Shown here piece after piece: positions 18,067 to 26,423 of a stretch of DNA of 57,636 nucleotides (its first letter is position 1; the number at the start of each line of letters is the position of its first letter). Made by a program: the position numbers and the translations under genes. The DNA is from Verrucomicrobiales bacterium (GTDB taxonomy: Bacteria > Verrucomicrobiota > Verrucomicrobiia > Limisphaerales > UBA11320), in contig JAEUHE010000017.1 in assembly GCA_016793885.1 (NCBI GenBank), positions 1 through 57,636 of the forward strand. Direction: 5' to 3'. The notes under the pieces are model-generated. The model was given only the letters and a program-made list of their open reading frames with translations. It made no database searches and was not told the DNA's origin.

Positions 18067-18429
18067 TCAAGCGCGAAGCGGGCGACTTCGTTCGAGTCGG
18101 ACCGACACATAGCGTGTTTCCGGGATGATGAACTTCTTCACCTCCACCGCGACGCGCTCGCAGGGGAATTCGGCGAGGATGAGCGCCGCGATGTCTCCCG
18201 CCAGTTTCTCGATCAACTTCCACTCCCGATGGTCTCCTAGCCGTTTCAGTCGTTCGCTGATGGCGAAGTAGTTGGTGGTGGTGTCGATCGAGTCCGTCTG
18301 GATGGCGGCGTTGAACTCTCGGAAGACTTGGATCGTCAGCAGCAGGCGTTGGGGGTTCTGGCGCTCCTCATCGGGCACCCCGACGCGGTAGCGAACCTCT
18401 AAATCGCAGAGGGTGATGCAATCAGTCAT
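18067..18429 (-). CDS. folB: Dihydroneopterin aldolase
   Basis: A 120-residue protein of normal FolB length. It catalyses the retro-aldol cleavage of 7,8-dihydroneopterin to 6-hydroxymethyl-7,8-dihydropterin and glycolaldehyde in cytoplasmic folate synthesis. Family features visible: the start ITLCDLEVRYRVGVPDEER with the conserved Glu region, the DSIDTTTNYFAI segment that shapes the pterin pocket, LIEKLAGDIAALIL, and VKKFIIPETRYVSV with the catalytic Lys. The ATG lies 8 bases inside the end of the upstream HAD-Nudix gene, so translation is probably coupled. The pairing suggests the upstream enzyme may supply dihydroneopterin. Confidence 0.9.
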   Translation of the reverse strand: MTDCITLCDLEVRYRVGVPDEERQNPQRLLLTIQVFREFNAAIQTDSIDTTTNYFAISERLKRLGDHREWKLIEKLAGDIAALILAEFPCERVAVEVKKFIIPETRYVSVRLERSRPLRA

Positions 18430-19525
18430 GGGCGGGCGGGGGCTGAGTGGGACGGCAAGCGCGTACCTGCTCGAGTAGGATTCGGGTAGGGGTGTTGAGC
18501 TTCATCGCCAGAGCTTGATCAAGTTCAACCCACCGATAGGTCTGAGCTTCTTCGTTGAGCCGAACGGTTTCAGAGGTGCCAGGAGCGACACGGCACGTGT
18601 AGTTGAGGAGCAGGAAATGGGCATCTCGGTAGAACTCCGTGGAATGGATACAGTCCTGAACCATAACGAATTGGATATCGGTGATGGCCAGATTCGTCTC
18701 TTCCTCGATTTCGCGAATCAGGGCCGATTCCGAAGTTTCCCCCCACTTGATCTTGCCTCCGGGAATCCCCCAGAGGTGGGACCACTTGTGAGTTTGTATC
18801 ATGAGAACCTGGCCGGCGCTGTTGAAGATCAGGGCGCCTACCGTGCCGATCGGATGTCGTTCTCCCGAGGTCGCGAGCGGGGCACTGGGAGGAAATTGAA
18901 GCTGGCTCGCCTGGAGCAGACCCTGCAATTCGCCAAGGTGCTCGACGATGAGGTGGGGCTTCTGGGTGCGCAGTTGTGTCACCCCGGTGTAGCCGGTGAG
19001 TACGGCGCACGAGAACACCCCGGCGTGATGCGCGGTTTCGATGTCATGCTCCATGTCTCCGATGAATACCGTCTCGTCCGCTCGCAGACCGTTTTCCTGA
19101 AGGACTCGGTGGATCCACTCCTTCTTGTTCCAGGCCTCGATGTAGGGGCGATGGACGAATTGATCGAAACCGGTGACTTCGCACTGGGTGGCGTAGTGAT
19201 CGCGATGGATGGTGCTGAGGACGAAGGTCTGGAGCTTTCGTTCCCGGCAGAATTCGAGAAAGCGTCGCGCGTGGGGAAGCTCGCGCACTTGGTGTTGAAC
19301 CTCGCGAAACTTCCCATGGTACCATTCCTCAAGCTGGCTTAGTGCAATGTGAGGTGTATGACGCTGGTAAAAGCTTTGGAACGGGAGACGAAAATCACTG
19401 CGAAATTGCTCCAAAGTCAGCGGAGCAAGGCCCGCCTTCTCGAAGACATGATTGGTGGACTCCCAGACCGCAGGGAGATCGTCGATCAGCGTGCCTGACC
19501 AATCAAAGATGATGTTACGTAGCAC
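18422..19525 (-). CDS. HAD hydrolase - Nudix hydrolase fusion protein
   Basis: A 367-residue two-domain protein. Residues 1-210 are a HAD-superfamily phosphohydrolase: motif I FDWSGTLIDD (nucleophile Asp8; the usual second Asp is Ser10), motif II LSTIHRD near 103-109, a motif III lysine near 134, and motif IV FIGDMEHDIE with Asp157 and Asp161. Residues 225-360 are a Nudix hydrolase with a complete box, Gly257-x5-Glu263-x7-Arg271-Glu-Ile-x-Glu275-Glu276. Nudix enzymes remove pyrophosphate or nucleoside phosphates; HAD enzymes remove phosphate. It overlaps folB by 8 bases, which makes a role in turning dihydroneopterin triphosphate into dihydroneopterin attractive, though housecleaning of oxidised nucleotides is possible. 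The Ser at motif I position +2 is a caution against assuming normal phosphatase chemistry. Confidence 0.8.
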   Translation of the reverse strand: MLRNIIFDWSGTLIDDLPAVWESTNHVFEKAGLAPLTLEQFRSDFRLPFQSFYQRHTPHIALSQLEEWYHGKFREVQHQVRELPHARRFLEFCRERKLQTFVLSTIHRDHYATQCEVTGFDQFVHRPYIEAWNKKEWIHRVLQENGLRADETVFIGDMEHDIETAHHAGVFSCAVLTGYTGVTQLRTQKPHLIVEHLGELQGLLQASQLQFPPSAPLATSGERHPIGTVGALIFNSAGQVLMIQTHKWSHLWGIPGGKIKWGETSESALIREIEEETNLAITDIQFVMVQDCIHSTEFYRDAHFLLLNYTCRVAPGTSETVRLNEEAQTYRWVELDQALAMKLNTPTRILLEQVRACRPTQPPPAHD

Positions 19526-19621
19526 GAGGCCAATCTAGATTCACTCTGTTCACGGAATCGAGGTAAATGAGTGGGCAGCCCGACTGGTATTTTATCTCTG
19601 GTTCTCGTTCCTCCTGCTTTT

Positions 19622-19808
19622 ATTGGAGTTCCATCTTGAGCAGGTTCGGCGCGCGGACTTGCTTCGTGGCCGCATCCGCCTAAAGGCGGGACTCCGTACG
19701 GGGGACCGAGGCCTTGGGGTATGGAGTTCCTGCTTCAGCAGGTTCGGCGCGCAAGCTTACTTCGTGGCCACATCCGCCTAAAGCTAAAGGCGGAACTCCG
19801 TACGGGGG
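19622..19808. repeat. Family B palindromic repeat, cluster 1 (two units)
   Basis: Two units start at 19622 and 19721, about 99 nt apart. Each begins with GGAGTTCC, carries an inner hairpin around CAGCAGG (CTTGAGCAGG in the first unit), then TTCGGCGCGC and GCTTCGTGGCC or a close variant, then a CCGCCTAAAGGCGG hairpin, and ends in ACTCCGTACGGGGG. The unit ends are inverted copies of each other. This block takes up much of the 433-bp gap before the next gene; the rest (19526-19621 and 19809-19958) shows nothing recognisable beyond a GGAGG ribosome-binding site at 19942-19946. Confidence 0.85.
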
Positions 19809-19958
19809 ACCGAGCTTTCTCCAGAATTGATCACCCTCCCAAGCTCGTTGCCTTCGCTTGCGCTGGCCTGGTAAACCTGGTTGAATCCTGCCGTGTTCAC
19901 GTCCCACGCGCCACTCGTCTCTGGTGAATGCCGCTATTGGCGGAGGCTGGCGTGTGGT

Positions 19959-22097
19959 GTGGTGGTTCGTTGCTTACTTCTCATCTCGCTCACTCTCGGA
20001 CTTAGCGAGGCCAGCTTCGCGATCGAGCGCACCAAGGTTGAGGACCTCTGGTCGCTCAGACCCGTGGTGCGCCCCCCGTTGCCGGCCGGTACCGCTCCTT
20101 CGACTCATCCGATCGATGCGTTTCTAGGTGAGGTCCAGCGTGAAAAGGGCGTTCTGCCTCTTGGCCGGGCTGATAAGCTAACCTGGCTACGAAGGGTCCA
20201 CCTGGATCTGGTGGGGCTGCCGCCCTCGGTCGAGGAGCAAGATCGGTATTTGGCGGATGAGTCGGCGTCAGCAGAGCAGGGCGTGGTGGAACGATTGCTC
20301 GCGAGTGAGCAACATGGCGTTCGCTATGGGCGTCGCTGGCTCGACGTTTTGCGCTATGCGGATCAGGATGAGTTCATGCCGTCCGAGTCCGGCATCTATC
20401 TGTGGCGGGACTGGGTGATCGATGCGTTGAATCAGGATCTTCCGTACGATCAATTTGTTCGGGCCCAAGTCTGTGGCAATCGCGCGCCTCGGCGGCAGGT
20501 GATTTCTCCGGCTGGGCATCTGACTCGAGTGGAACCGCGCCCGGAGGATGTGTTTGCCTCGGGCTTTTTGGCTCGTGGCGCGCTGACTCAGGCCAATGCC
20601 GATCAAGAGTTGGCGCTAGCGGCGGTCGATACCGTCTCGCTGGCATTCATGGGTCTTACGGTCGGGTGTGCCAAATGTCATGACCACCTTTACGACCCCA
20701 TCTCTCAGAAGGATTTCTACTCGATGAAGGCTCTCTTCGACCCATTGGTGCTGCGGCCGATGGATCTGGCGACACCGGAGCAAATCGTCGCGCGCGGGCG
20801 CAAGATGAGGGAGTATGAGGATCAGCTGAATCCGGTGGTCGAGGCCATGCGTCGCTTTGTTGAGCCGTTTCACTCACGTCTGTATGAGGAGCGGCTTCAG
20901 ATGATGACTCCGGAAGTGCAGTCTGCAATCCGGAAGCCGGAACGGCAGCGGAATGCTGCCGAGCAAAAGCTCTATGAGGATTATTATCCGATCCTGCGCA
21001 TCGATCCCCCCAAGATCAAAGCGCTGATGAATCCGGATCAGATTAAGGTGTATGATGATTATCTGAAGCAGATTAACGGCATCAAGCCACCGGAGCCGCT
21101 CCCTCGGTTTTGGACGGTCGCCGAAGATTCGAAGCGACTCACCGAGACGAACTATGTTCTCGGGACCGGAGATCCCCAGCGTCCCAAGCTCCAGCAGCCC
21201 GTGACCCCAGGGTTCCCCTTTGCGCCGCAGACCTTGGACTTTCGGGCTGGTCGCAGGGAGACGTTTGTGGATTGGCTGACCGCTCCGGAGAACCCACTCT
21301 TTGCGCGCGTGGTCGTCAACCGGATCTGGGCCTGGCATTTCGGCACGCCGCTGCACGCCTCGGTGAGTGACTTCGGGACGCTTGGGGGTATTCCGGTTCA
21401 TCCCAAATTACTCGATTGGCTGGCGGCCGAGTTTGTGAGCCACAACTGCAGCATGAAGTGGTTGCATCGTTTCATCGTGACCTCGGAGGCCTATCGGCGC
21501 AGTTCTGCCGGGGATCGGACGGCTGAACAGGCGGCTCGGGCGCTAGATCCGGCCAACCTTTCTCTCTGGCGGTTTCCGTTGCGACGGTTGGAAGCGGAGC
21601 CCATCCACGATTCACTGTGGGCTGCGGCGGGCTCTTTGGATTTGTCCTTGGGTGGGCCGGCCTTTAATGAAGCCAAGCACCAGAACCGGGAGGCAGAGAA
21701 AGGTGGCGGTGCTCAGCATCGTCGAGCGGCCTTCATGTCACGCGGTTACCGCTCCTCGACGGACGCGATGCCCGATTCACTGGAGACCTTCGATGCGGAG
21801 GACGGCCGAGCTGTATGCTCCCGTCGGAACGAAACCGTGACGCCGACCCAGGCCCTCTATCTCATGAATCATCCGAGTGTGGAGGTGGCTTCGGCGCAGC
21901 TTGCGGCGCGCCTTGAGCAGTCTTGTGCCGGGGATGTGGATGCAGCGATCACGCTGGGCTACCGCTGGCTGCTGGGACGTCCTCCACGAGGAGACGAGCT
22001 GACTCAGGCGCAAGCATTCGCCTCCCAATCGGCTGACTGGCGGAAAGGGTTTGCTTGGATGCTCATGAACTTGGATGAGTTTCTCTATGTCCGGTAA
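19959..22097 (+). CDS. Exported DUF1549-DUF1553 protein (planctomycete cytochrome-like family)
   Basis: About 712 residues from GTG 19959, preceded by GGAGG at 19942-19946 and giving the signal VVRCLLLISLTLGLSEASFA; a TTG at 19881 is the alternative. The order is DUF1549 (HPIDAFLGEV, LRRVHLDLVGLPPS, RWLDVLRYADQDE, GCAKCHDHLYDPI) and then DUF1553 (FVDWLTAPENPLFARVVVNR, WAWHFGTPLHASVSDFG). The CAKCHDH motif is a c-type haem-like CxxCH. This pair is a hallmark of Planctomycetes and Verrucomicrobia and is nearly always followed by a DUF1501 gene, as here. Its biochemical role is not established. No separate cytochrome domain lies at the N-terminus, so this is the shorter form of the family. Confidence 0.85.
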   Translation: MVVRCLLLISLTLGLSEASFAIERTKVEDLWSLRPVVRPPLPAGTAPSTHPIDAFLGEVQREKGVLPLGRADKLTWLRRVHLDLVGLPPSVEEQDRYLADESASAEQGVVERLLASEQHGVRYGRRWLDVLRYADQDEFMPSESGIYLWRDWVIDALNQDLPYDQFVRAQVCGNRAPRRQVISPAGHLTRVEPRPEDVFASGFLARGALTQANADQELALAAVDTVSLAFMGLTVGCAKCHDHLYDPISQKDFYSMKALFDPLVLRPMDLATPEQIVARGRKMREYEDQLNPVVEAMRRFVEPFHSRLYEERLQMMTPEVQSAIRKPERQRNAAEQKLYEDYYPILRIDPPKIKALMNPDQIKVYDDYLKQINGIKPPEPLPRFWTVAEDSKRLTETNYVLGTGDPQRPKLQQPVTPGFPFAPQTLDFRAGRRETFVDWLTAPENPLFARVVVNRIWAWHFGTPLHASVSDFGTLGGIPVHPKLLDWLAAEFVSHNCSMKWLHRFIVTSEAYRRSSAGDRTAEQAARALDPANLSLWRFPLRRLEAEPIHDSLWAAAGSLDLSLGGPAFNEAKHQNREAEKGGGAQHRRAAFMSRGYRSSTDAMPDSLETFDAEDGRAVCSRRNETVTPTQALYLMNHPSVEVASAQLAARLEQSCAGDVDAAITLGYRWLLGRPPRGDELTQAQAFASQSADWRKGFAWMLMNLDEFLYVR

Positions 22098-23499
22098 GGC
22101 GCCCCATTCCTCAGGTCATCGCTCAGACGGTTCTTTGCTTCCACGGCGGAAGTTTATCCATCAAATGGCTGGTGGATTCACTGGCGCGGCCATTGGGAGT
22201 CTCTTGTCCGGTCAAGCACGGCTGGAGGCCTCCTCCTTGTCATCGCACCGGCCGGCCAAGGTCAGATCAGTCATCTACTTGTTCATGTGCGGAGGGGTAA
22301 GCCACATTGATACCTTTGATCCGAAGGATAACCGTCTCGCGGGAACCCTCATCGATGCGGTGGGATTTGGTGACAATCTAGCGGAAATGAAGCGGCCGGT
22401 TATCCCCTCGAAGCGCACGTTCACCCGCTATGGGCAGGCAGGGATCCCGGTGTCCGATTGGTTTCCTCAGGTGGGATCGGTGGTCGATGACATTGCCGTG
22501 ATCCGATCGATGTGGTGTCACGAGACCAATCATTTTCCCGCGGTCATCGAGACGGCGACGGGCCATCGGAACCGGGTTGTGGATCATCCCACCTTGGGCA
22601 GTTGGATTGCTTACGCCTTGGGAAGCGAGAATCGCAACCTTCCCAGTTTCGTTCACATGGGCCGTCCGTCATCCCCGATCCAGCTGAACGGGGGATATCT
22701 GGGTGCCACCTATGCCGCGACCCCTTTTCAGCCGGGCGTGGTGCCGATCCGAAACCTTCAGCCCCCGGCTGGAACGTCCGCCGCCGAGCGCGACGAGCGC
22801 ATGCGGGTGCTGGCTGAGCTCAATCGAAGGTTTCGGGAGGACTACGCTCTGGAGGATGGGATCTCGGCGCGGCTCCGATCGTACGAACTGGCCGCCCGGA
22901 TGCAGTTGCATGCCCCGGAGGCTTGCGAGTTCGGGTCCGAGCCAGAGTCGATTCAGCGCCTGTACGGGATTGGCCAGAAGGAGACGGAGGATTTCGGACG
23001 CCAGCTGTTGTTAGCTCGACGGCTTGCTGAGCGCGGGGTTCGTTTTATTCAGATCTGCCACGCCGGTGGCGGCAACGGATCCTGGGATGCTCATGGTGAC
23101 ATGGAGACTCATGGGCCGCTGTGCCGTCAGGTCGATCAGCCCATTGCTGGACTCATCCGCGATCTTAAGCAGCGAGGCATGTTGGACGAGACCTTGGTGG
23201 TTTGGACGAGCGAGTTCGGACGCACTCCCTGGTCTCAGAACACTACCGGTCGAGACCACAATCCGAAGGGCTATACCTCCTGGATGGCTGGAGGCGGGAT
23301 TCGCGGCGGCATGATTTACGGCAGCACGGATGAATTCGGCTATCATGCGGTGGAGAATCGGGCGTATGTCAGCGATCTCCAGGCCACGATCCTAGCCCAG
23401 ATGGGTTTGGATCATCGCCGCATGGAGGTTCAGATCAACGGTCGGGCGGTGCGATTGGTGGAAGAAGGCTCCCAACCTATCGCGGGGATCATGGTTTAG
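22087..23499 (+). CDS. DUF1501 protein (Tat-exported, alkaline-phosphatase-like fold)
   Basis: About 470 residues from the ATG at 22087, overlapping the end of the DUF1553 gene by 11 bases, so translation is probably coupled. A twin-arginine signal, LPRRKFIHQMAGG, directs folded export. Family phrases include VIYLFMCGGVSHIDTFDPK, WFPQVGSVVDDIAVIRSM, HPTLGSWIAYALG, and VVWTSEFGRTPWSQ near the metal-site region. DUF1501 proteins belong to the alkaline phosphatase/sulfatase clan; their substrate is unknown, but they consistently accompany DUF1549/1553 partners. The stop shares four bases with the convergent lysC stop. Confidence 0.85.
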   Translation: MSGKAPHSSGHRSDGSLLPRRKFIHQMAGGFTGAAIGSLLSGQARLEASSLSSHRPAKVRSVIYLFMCGGVSHIDTFDPKDNRLAGTLIDAVGFGDNLAEMKRPVIPSKRTFTRYGQAGIPVSDWFPQVGSVVDDIAVIRSMWCHETNHFPAVIETATGHRNRVVDHPTLGSWIAYALGSENRNLPSFVHMGRPSSPIQLNGGYLGATYAATPFQPGVVPIRNLQPPAGTSAAERDERMRVLAELNRRFREDYALEDGISARLRSYELAARMQLHAPEACEFGSEPESIQRLYGIGQKETEDFGRQLLLARRLAERGVRFIQICHAGGGNGSWDAHGDMETHGPLCRQVDQPIAGLIRDLKQRGMLDETLVVWTSEFGRTPWSQNTTGRDHNPKGYTSWMAGGGIRGGMIYGSTDEFGYHAVENRAYVSDLQATILAQMGLDHRRMEVQINGRAVRLVEEGSQPIAGIMV

Positions 23500-24722
23500 A
23501 CTTTCGGGCCGATGAAGGCCTCGTGCACGGCCTTCATGGCTTGCTCGCCCTTCTGCAGGTCGATCACCACGGAGATCTTAATCTCGCTGGTGGAGATCAT
23601 GTCGATGTTGATTTGCTCGCGTGCCAGCGTCTCGAACATCTTGGCCGCCACGCCGGAGTGGCTGCGCATCCCGACTCCTACGATGGAGAGCTTGCCGATC
23701 TTGTCGGTGCAGATGGCCTGAGAGAATCCAATGTCCTTTTTGAGCTGCTCGATCACTTTTTCCGTCTTGAGCAGCTCCGCTTTCTCCACGGTGAAGGAGA
23801 GGTCGGTGGAGGGTGAGCCGGTCCCATGGCTGATATTCTGGACGATCATATCCACATTGATCGTGGCATCGGCCAGAGCTTTGAAGATATGGGAGGCAAC
23901 CCCGGGTTTATCGGGCACCGCGACGAGGGTGAACTTGGCTTGGTTTTTGTCGAGCGCGACGCCGCGGATGACGACGTCCTCCATATTCTTGGTCTCTTCT
24001 TTCACAATCGTGCCGGGGTTTTCGTTCAGGCTGGAACGGACTTCAAAGATTACACCGAATTTCTTGGCGAACTCGACGGAGCGGGACTGCATGACCTTGG
24101 CGCCGAGGCTGGCGAGTTCGAGCATCTCGTCGTAGGAAATCTCGGACAGCTTGTGGGCTGATGGGACGATCCGTGGGTCGGCAGTATAGACCCCATCGAC
24201 GTCCGTGTAGATCTGGCACAGATCGGCCTTGAGCGCCGCGGCCAGGGCGATGGCAGTGAGGTCTGAACCTCCGCGACCCAGAGTGGTGATCTGGCCTTCC
24301 CGGGTTTCGCCTTGGAACCCCGCCACGATCACCACATTCCCAGCATCCAACATCGAATGGACCTTCTCGGGGCTGATGTTCTTGATCTTGGCCTTGGTGT
24401 GCACACCGTCGGTGACGATGCCCGCCTGGGCTCCCGTAAGCGACACGGCGTCGACGTGGATCGAGTGGAGCGCCATGGCCGTCAACGCGATGGTCGTTTG
24501 CTCTCCGGTTGCCAGGAGCATGTCCATTTCACGCTCGCTGGGCAGAGGCATGATCTCCTTAGCCATCTTGATCAGTCCATCGGTGACGCCGCTCATGGCG
24601 GACACGACCACCACGATCTGATCCCCGCGTCGGCGGTATTCCGCCACCCGTCGGGCGACGTTCTTGATTCGTTCGGGGTTCCCGACCGAAGTGCCGCCGT
24701 ATTTTTGGACAATGAGCGCCAT
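23496..24722 (-). CDS. lysC: Aspartate kinase
   Basis: A 408-residue monofunctional aspartokinase, which phosphorylates aspartate in the first step of lysine, threonine and methionine synthesis. The ATG at 24722 gives the normal start MALIVQKYGGTSVG; an upstream ATG adds only four residues. Visible motifs: KYGGTSVG (ATP/aspartate site), GFQGETREGQITTLGRGGSDLTA, and IYTDVDGVYTADPRIVP. Two C-terminal ACT domains follow (FTLVAVPDKPGVASHIF and LSIVGVGMRSHSGVAAKMF), which normally bind inhibitory amino acids. It lies downstream of argG on the same strand after a 109-nt gap with a potential structured RNA. Confidence 0.95.
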   Translation of the reverse strand: MALIVQKYGGTSVGNPERIKNVARRVAEYRRRGDQIVVVVSAMSGVTDGLIKMAKEIMPLPSEREMDMLLATGEQTTIALTAMALHSIHVDAVSLTGAQAGIVTDGVHTKAKIKNISPEKVHSMLDAGNVVIVAGFQGETREGQITTLGRGGSDLTAIALAAALKADLCQIYTDVDGVYTADPRIVPSAHKLSEISYDEMLELASLGAKVMQSRSVEFAKKFGVIFEVRSSLNENPGTIVKEETKNMEDVVIRGVALDKNQAKFTLVAVPDKPGVASHIFKALADATINVDMIVQNISHGTGSPSTDLSFTVEKAELLKTEKVIEQLKKDIGFSQAICTDKIGKLSIVGVGMRSHSGVAAKMFETLAREQINIDMISTSEIKISVVIDLQKGEQAMKAVHEAFIGPKV

Positions 24723-24745
24723 TTTTATTCCCAATGCAAATTGAT

Positions 24746-24810
24746 AGGCCCGGTAAGCCGCCTCTGCGGTCCGGAAAGCCGAACTTTCACTTTACTGAAA
24801 GCGCGGGCCT
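24746..24810 (-). other. Potential three-way-junction RNA in the argG-lysC gap
   Basis: AGGCCCG (24746-24752) pairs with CGGGCCT (24804-24810). Inside lie CCGC-CTCT-GCGG (24758-24769) and CTTTCA (24784-24789) with TGAAAG (24796-24801). The result would be a compact three-way junction just ahead of lysC. It does not look like the known lysine riboswitch and lacks a T-run terminator, so its role is unknown. Confidence 0.35.
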
Positions 24811-24831
24811 TTGAAAACCAATTTTGAGGGA

Positions 24832-26073
24832 CTATTTCACCCGTCGCAGACTCTTGCTCCCCTGAACCTGTGCTGCAACTCGGAGTCGCAGGCCGTTCAG
24901 CCGGATGAAGCCGGTGGCGTCGTCCTGGTTGTAAGCTTTGGTGGGATCGGCCTCCATGGTCGCAATATGAGGGTTGTAAAGGCTGAGCTTCGATTTGCGG
25001 CCGGCAGCGTAAATTCCACCTTTGTACAGCTTTACGCGGACGGAGCCGGAGACATTCTGCTGGCTTTCCTCGACGAGGGCTTGCAGGGCAAGACGTTCGG
25101 GGGCGAACCAGAATCCGTAGTACACCAGTTCCGCATACTTGGGGATCAGTGAATCGCGGAGATGCATGACCTCCCGGTCCATGGTCAGGCTTTCGATCTG
25201 ACGATGGGCGAACTGCAGGATCGCGCCGCCGGGCGTTTCGTACACGCCGCGGCTCTTCATGCCGACAAACCGGTTTTCCACCATGTCGACCCGTCCGACC
25301 CCGTGTTTGCCACCCAGTTTGTTCAAGGCACGCATGACCCCCAGCGGGTTGAGTTTCTTGCCGTTGACGGCGACACAGTCACCTTTGACGAAGTCCAGGG
25401 TGACATACTCGGACTTGTTAGGGGCGTCTTCCGGAGCGACGGAGAGCTTGAACATGCCCTTGTTCGCCGGGGCGAAAGCGTCGAACCACGGATCCTCCAG
25501 AATGCCGGCTTCGAAGGAGATGTGGAGGAGGTTCCGGTCCATCGAGTAGGGCTTTTTGGCGCTGGCCTGGACTGGAATCCGTTTGCGCGCGCAGTAGTCG
25601 ATCATTTCGGCGCGGCCAGGGAATTCGGTCCGAAAGCGCTCGTCGCGCCAGGGCGCAATGATTTGTAGTCCGGGAGCCAGTGCGGCCGCGGTGAGCTCGA
25701 AGCGTACCTGATCATTCCCTTTGCCGGTGGCGCCATGGGCGATGGCATCCGCCTTTTCGATGCGGGCGATGTCCACCATGCGCTTTGCGATGAGGGGGCG
25801 GGCGATGCTGGTGCCCAGGAAGTACTGGTTTTCGTAGATGGCTCCGGCCCGGACCATGGGATAAATGAAGTCGCGAGCAAACTCCTCTTGCAGGTCATCG
25901 ATGTAAATCTTGGAGGCTCCCGTTTGCAGGGCCTTCTTCTCCAGTCCCTTAAGCTCTTCCTCCTGACCGATGTTCGCGCAGAACGCGATCATCTCGGCGT
26001 CATACTTTTCTTTGATCCAGGACATCAGCACCGAGGTGTCCAGGCCGCCCGAATATGCAAGAACGATCTTCAT
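24832..26073 (-). CDS. argG: Argininosuccinate synthase
   Basis: A 413-residue cytoplasmic enzyme that joins citrulline and aspartate with ATP to form argininosuccinate. The N-terminal PP-loop [15 protein letters not shown] binds [20 protein letters not shown] and IIAPWRDE are family signatures; [17 protein letters not shown] and [15 protein letters not shown] lie in the C-terminal multimerisation region. Length and start are normal for the family. Upstream is a 350-bp spacer shared with the divergent molybdate operon; lysC follows downstream. No ArgR-type operator was recognised. Confidence 0.95.
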   Translation of the reverse strand: MKIVLAYSGGLDTSVLMSWIKEKYDAEMIAFCANIGQEEELKGLEKKALQTGASKIYIDDLQEEFARDFIYPMVRAGAIYENQYFLGTSIARPLIAKRMVDIARIEKADAIAHGATGKGNDQVRFELTAAALAPGLQIIAPWRDERFRTEFPGRAEMIDYCARKRIPVQASAKKPYSMDRNLLHISFEAGILEDPWFDAFAPANKGMFKLSVAPEDAPNKSEYVTLDFVKGDCVAVNGKKLNPLGVMRALNKLGGKHGVGRVDMVENRFVGMKSRGVYETPGGAILQFAHRQIESLTMDREVMHLRDSLIPKYAELVYYGFWFAPERLALQALVEESQQNVSGSVRVKLYKGGIYAAGRKSKLSLYNPHIATMEADPTKAYNQDDATGFIRLNGLRLRVAAQVQGSKSLRRVK

Positions 26074-26423
26074 AGATTGTTAAAAACAGGGGCGCATCAT
26101 CCCGATTTGGCGCCCAGAGGAAAGGAGAAAAAGTGAGGGCTTGGTGACTTGGGCTGTTGGACCGATTTCGGGAGCTACTCTAGGGACAGCCATTCAGTCC
26201 GCGCAGATCCACACCATGGATGACATCCCAGCTGGGGAGGGTGTTGAATCGCGAAGGACGCAAAGGACGCGATGTCCGAGGGGGAAAGAAGAGTCCTGCC
26301 TGGGTCTTCCCTCGAGTTTCCCCATCGCGTCCTTTACTATGAATATGCCGAGGGAATCGATTCCCATCCCGTCGGAATGTACCGTGGTCCGTGTCGGCCC
26401 ATCGGGAAATGGTCGGCTCCTAC
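26074..26423. repeat. Divergent intergenic region with a 13-bp inverted repeat
   Basis: AAAGGACGCGATG (26262-26274) and CATCGCGTCCTTT (26323-26335) are perfect inverted copies separated by 48 bp, inside the 350-bp spacer between argG and the molybdate operon. The composition (GCGAAGGACGCAAAGGACGC) resembles other dispersed palindromic repeats of this genome. The remainder shows no recognisable gene. Confidence 0.5.

Noticed and set aside
19680..19927. Short open frames inside the family B repeats
   Set aside because: The translated strings arise from repeat DNA read in several frames on both strands; no frame is preserved between copies.
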